From contig PMCY01000230.1 in NCBI GenBank assembly GCA_003154255.1, forward strand, positions 10,281 to 17,952: DNA of 7,672 nucleotides, read 5' to 3'. The translations under genes and the position numbers were made by a program. The notes beneath the pieces were generated by a model. The model saw only the letters and a program-made list of their open reading frames with translations, was not told the origin of the DNA and ran no database searches. This DNA comes from Candidatus Aminicenantota bacterium (GTDB lineage Bacteria; Acidobacteriota; Aminicenantia; Aminicenantales; UBA4085). Below are positions 6,111-7,672 of this stretch, piece by piece (position 1 is the first letter of the stretch; every line of letters begins with the position of its first letter).

Positions 6111-7265
6111 TCAAGCCCTGAAAGCGACTTTGAAGCCAAGATTGGCCAGAGTACGGCCGACCTCGATTCTTTCGACCGGCAGACTCACAGTCCAGGCGGC
6201 GAATTCACGGCGGACGCGATACGCTATACGCAGGCGGGCGAAAGCGCGGGGGCGCTCCGACGGCGGAACGGAGAGGCTTTTTCGCAGAAGCCGGTCATCG
6301 AGAGCAATATCGCAGGCCGAGGAGACGGCCTGGCGGATGACGTTCTCGTCGGAGCCGGCGCCATCGGGGATGACGATCGGGGGAAAATCCGCCGGCGGAG
6401 GTTCGAGAGGCGGCAGTGCGGCGGAATCGATTCCGCGATGCCGGGCCAGCGCGTCGCGGACTTGGACGACGGCCCTGATTTTGCCTTCCAACGAATAGCC
6501 GGCCACGTGGGCCGTTCCGATCAACGACCGCTCCGCCAGCCCGGCATCGATGGCCGGCTCGCCCTCCCAGACGTCCAGGACCGCCGCGCAGACGCGTCCG
6601 GAATCCAGCGCAGCGGCCAGGGCCGCCGTCTCGACGACGGATCCGCGCGATGAATTGAGGAAGAGCGGTCGGGATCTAAGCTTGGCGAAGAGCCCGGCAT
6701 TGAAAAGATGAAAGGTCGGATCGGGACCGTCCTTGGTCAGCGGGACATGGAGCGTCAGGACATCGGCCTCCATCAGCGCGTCCAGAGGGACGTATTTCGG
6801 GTCTCCGGTCTGGCGGGCCAGCGGCGGATCATTGAGCAATACGCGCAGGCCCAGGATCTCGGCGGCGCGGGAAACCTTGCTCCCCACGGCGCCCACGCCG
6901 ACGACGCCGATCGTCCGGCCGGACCAGGACCGCCCAAGGCGGCGGCCGGCCTCCAGGAGAGCGGCGACGATGTATTCCGTGACCGAGCGGCTGTTGCAGC
7001 CGGGGGCCGAAGCCCAGGCGATGCCGTGGGAATCGAGCCATGGAACGTCGAGGTGATCGGTGCCGATGGAAGCCGTGCCGACGAAACGGACCCGGCTGCC
7101 GTCGAGGAGGCTCGGGCCGACCCTGGTTTCCGAGCGGATCACCAGGGCATCCGCGTCCCGGACCGTTTCGGGGCGAAAATCAACCGTGTCGATAAGGGAT
7201 AAGCTCCCGAGCGGGCCGAAGGCCTCCACGGCTCTGGGCAGGTTCCCGTCGGCGACGATGTTCAT
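6111..7265 (-). CDS. pdxB: Erythronate-4-phosphate dehydrogenase (PdxB)
   Basis: PdxB oxidises 4-phosphoerythronate to 2-oxo-3-hydroxy-4-phosphobutanoate with NAD, the second step of the DXP-dependent route to pyridoxal phosphate. The 384-residue protein is close to the usual length (about 380). Visible features are the start MNIVADGNLP, the FVGTASIGTDHLD stretch (61-73), APGCNS (88-92), the NAD-binding GxGxxG at 123-128, and the D-hydroxyacid dehydrogenase catalytic triad: Arg207 (NSSRGSVV), Glu236 (DVWEGEP) and His253 (GTAHVAGYSLEGK). The C-terminal region with LRKSL...RIAYRVRREF matches the PdxB dimerisation domain, which distinguishes it from general 2-hydroxyacid dehydrogenases. ATG at 7265 is chosen because the protein aligns from there; the frame runs open farther upstream, but only as non-protein-like Arg/Gly/Pro sequence opposite the transporter reading. 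Its ATG overlaps the transporter stop by ATGA, suggesting coupling. No other vitamin B6 gene is in the window. Confidence 0.9.
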   Translation of the reverse strand: MNIVADGNLPRAVEAFGPLGSLSLIDTVDFRPETVRDADALVIRSETRVGPSLLDGSRVRFVGTASIGTDHLDVPWLDSHGIAWASAPGCNSRSVTEYIVAALLEAGRRLGRSWSGRTIGVVGVGAVGSKVSRAAEILGLRVLLNDPPLARQTGDPKYVPLDALMEADVLTLHVPLTKDGPDPTFHLFNAGLFAKLRSRPLFLNSSRGSVVETAALAAALDSGRVCAAVLDVWEGEPAIDAGLAERSLIGTAHVAGYSLEGKIRAVVQVRDALARHRGIDSAALPPLEPPPADFPPIVIPDGAGSDENVIRQAVSSACDIALDDRLLRKSLSVPPSERPRAFARLRIAYRVRREFAAWTVSLPVERIEVGRTLANLGFKVAFRA

Positions 7266-7672
7266 GGCTGCGGGATGGGCTTGAGATCCTCTCCCAGGGG
7301 CGTCATGCGGGGCATGATCAGGTGGATCAGGAGAAGGCAGAGGGGATAGAGCAGGCCGGCGATGAGGAAGGCGAAGAAATAGCCCTTGCGGCCGCTCTGG
7401 TCCAGGACTTTTCCCAGCCCGAGGTCGGCGGCCAGCCCGGCGGCCGCCCCGACCATCCCGCCGATGCCGACGACGGACGCCGTGGCCTTCTTGGGGAAGA
7501 CGTCCGAAGCCAGGGTGAAGGCGTTGGCCGACCAGGCCTGGTGGCCGGCCGCGGCCAAGGCGATGAGGCCCACGGCCACCCATTGGCGGGACGTCTGGGT
7601 GGCGAAGATGACCGGCAGGATGACCAGGCAGCAGATGAGCAGCGTCGTCTTGCGGGCCCGATTGATCGTCCA
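7262..7672 (-). CDS. MFS transporter, ACS/hexuronate family (partial, C-terminal end)
   Basis: The frame is open to the right edge, giving the last 136 residues of an inner-membrane transporter; the N-terminal part lies outside the window. About four hydrophobic segments are visible, matching the last helices of a 12-helix MFS protein. The stretch GHQAWSANAFTLASDVFP followed by KKATASVVGIGGMVGA is characteristic of the anion:cation symporter family that includes the hexuronate transporter ExuT and related sugar-acid carriers. The end, HLIMPRMTPL, is also typical. It would import uronic or aldonic acids with protons or cations, which suits the KDG-type kinase about 1.6 kb downstream on the same strand. 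Substrate is inferred. The gene ends TGA at 7264-7262, overlapping the pdxB ATG by four bases. GTG at 7579 is only an internal valine. Confidence 0.85.
   Translation of the reverse strand, partial: WTINRARKTTLLICCLVILPVIFATQTSRQWVAVGLIALAAAGHQAWSANAFTLASDVFPKKATASVVGIGGMVGAAAGLAADLGLGKVLDQSGRKGYFFAFLIAGLLYPLCLLLIHLIMPRMTPLGEDLKPIPQP

Noticed and set aside
7266..7583. Extension of the pdxB frame upstream by 106 codons
   Set aside because: The extra sequence is Arg/Gly/Pro-rich and reads across the transporter gene in another frame, while PdxB similarity begins at the ATG at 7265.
1..7672. CRISPR array, tRNA or rRNA gene, toxin-antitoxin pair, phage or defence gene cluster
   Set aside because: No regularly spaced direct repeats, no cloverleaf-like or rRNA-like sequence, and no gene with such domains was seen; all coding space is accounted for by the listed genes.

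Overview
The window looks like bacterial chromosomal DNA of high G+C content (roughly 60-70% in most coding stretches), with tightly packed genes. A full-length DsbD with N-terminal signal peptide, strong Shine-Dalgarno sequences and sigma-70-type promoters point to a bacterium with a periplasm. Acidobacteriota or Aminicenantota-like lineages are a possible home, but that is a guess from gene flavour, not something the sequence proves.

Layout. Two genes lie on the plus strand at the left: an HD-domain phosphohydrolase fused to a C-terminal zinc ribbon (24-944), apparently read from a leaderless transcript, and a two-SH3-domain protein with a C-terminal transmembrane hairpin (1012-1677) behind its own clear promoter. 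A 130-base gap (1678-1807) follows, almost filled by a 106-base element with imperfect terminal inverted repeats. Everything to the right is on the minus strand. In transcription order these are: the C-terminal part of an ACS-family (hexuronate-type) MFS transporter cut by the window edge (7672-7262), a PdxB-type 4-phosphoerythronate dehydrogenase overlapping it by 4 bases (7265-6111), an AT-rich DUF2200 gene (6072-5698), a PfkB sugar kinase most like 2-keto-3-deoxygluconate kinases (5625-4540), a VTT/DedA-like membrane protein 13 bases downstream (4526-3951), and a DsbD thiol:disulfide interchange protein with its own promoter (3838-1808).

How the genes may work together. The transporter tail and the KDG-type kinase suggest uptake and breakdown of uronic or other sugar acids through 2-keto-3-deoxygluconate. 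The coupled pdxB would make a vitamin B6 precursor, or less likely act on a related sugar-acid phosphate. DsbD is a separate transcription unit carrying reducing power to the periplasm. No CRISPR array, tRNA, rRNA, complete transposon or convincing new defence system is visible. The most unusual points are the terminal-inverted-repeat element, the leaderless HD/zinc-ribbon gene, the cytoplasm-facing SH3 pair, and the low-G+C DUF2200 gene inside a high-G+C gene run.
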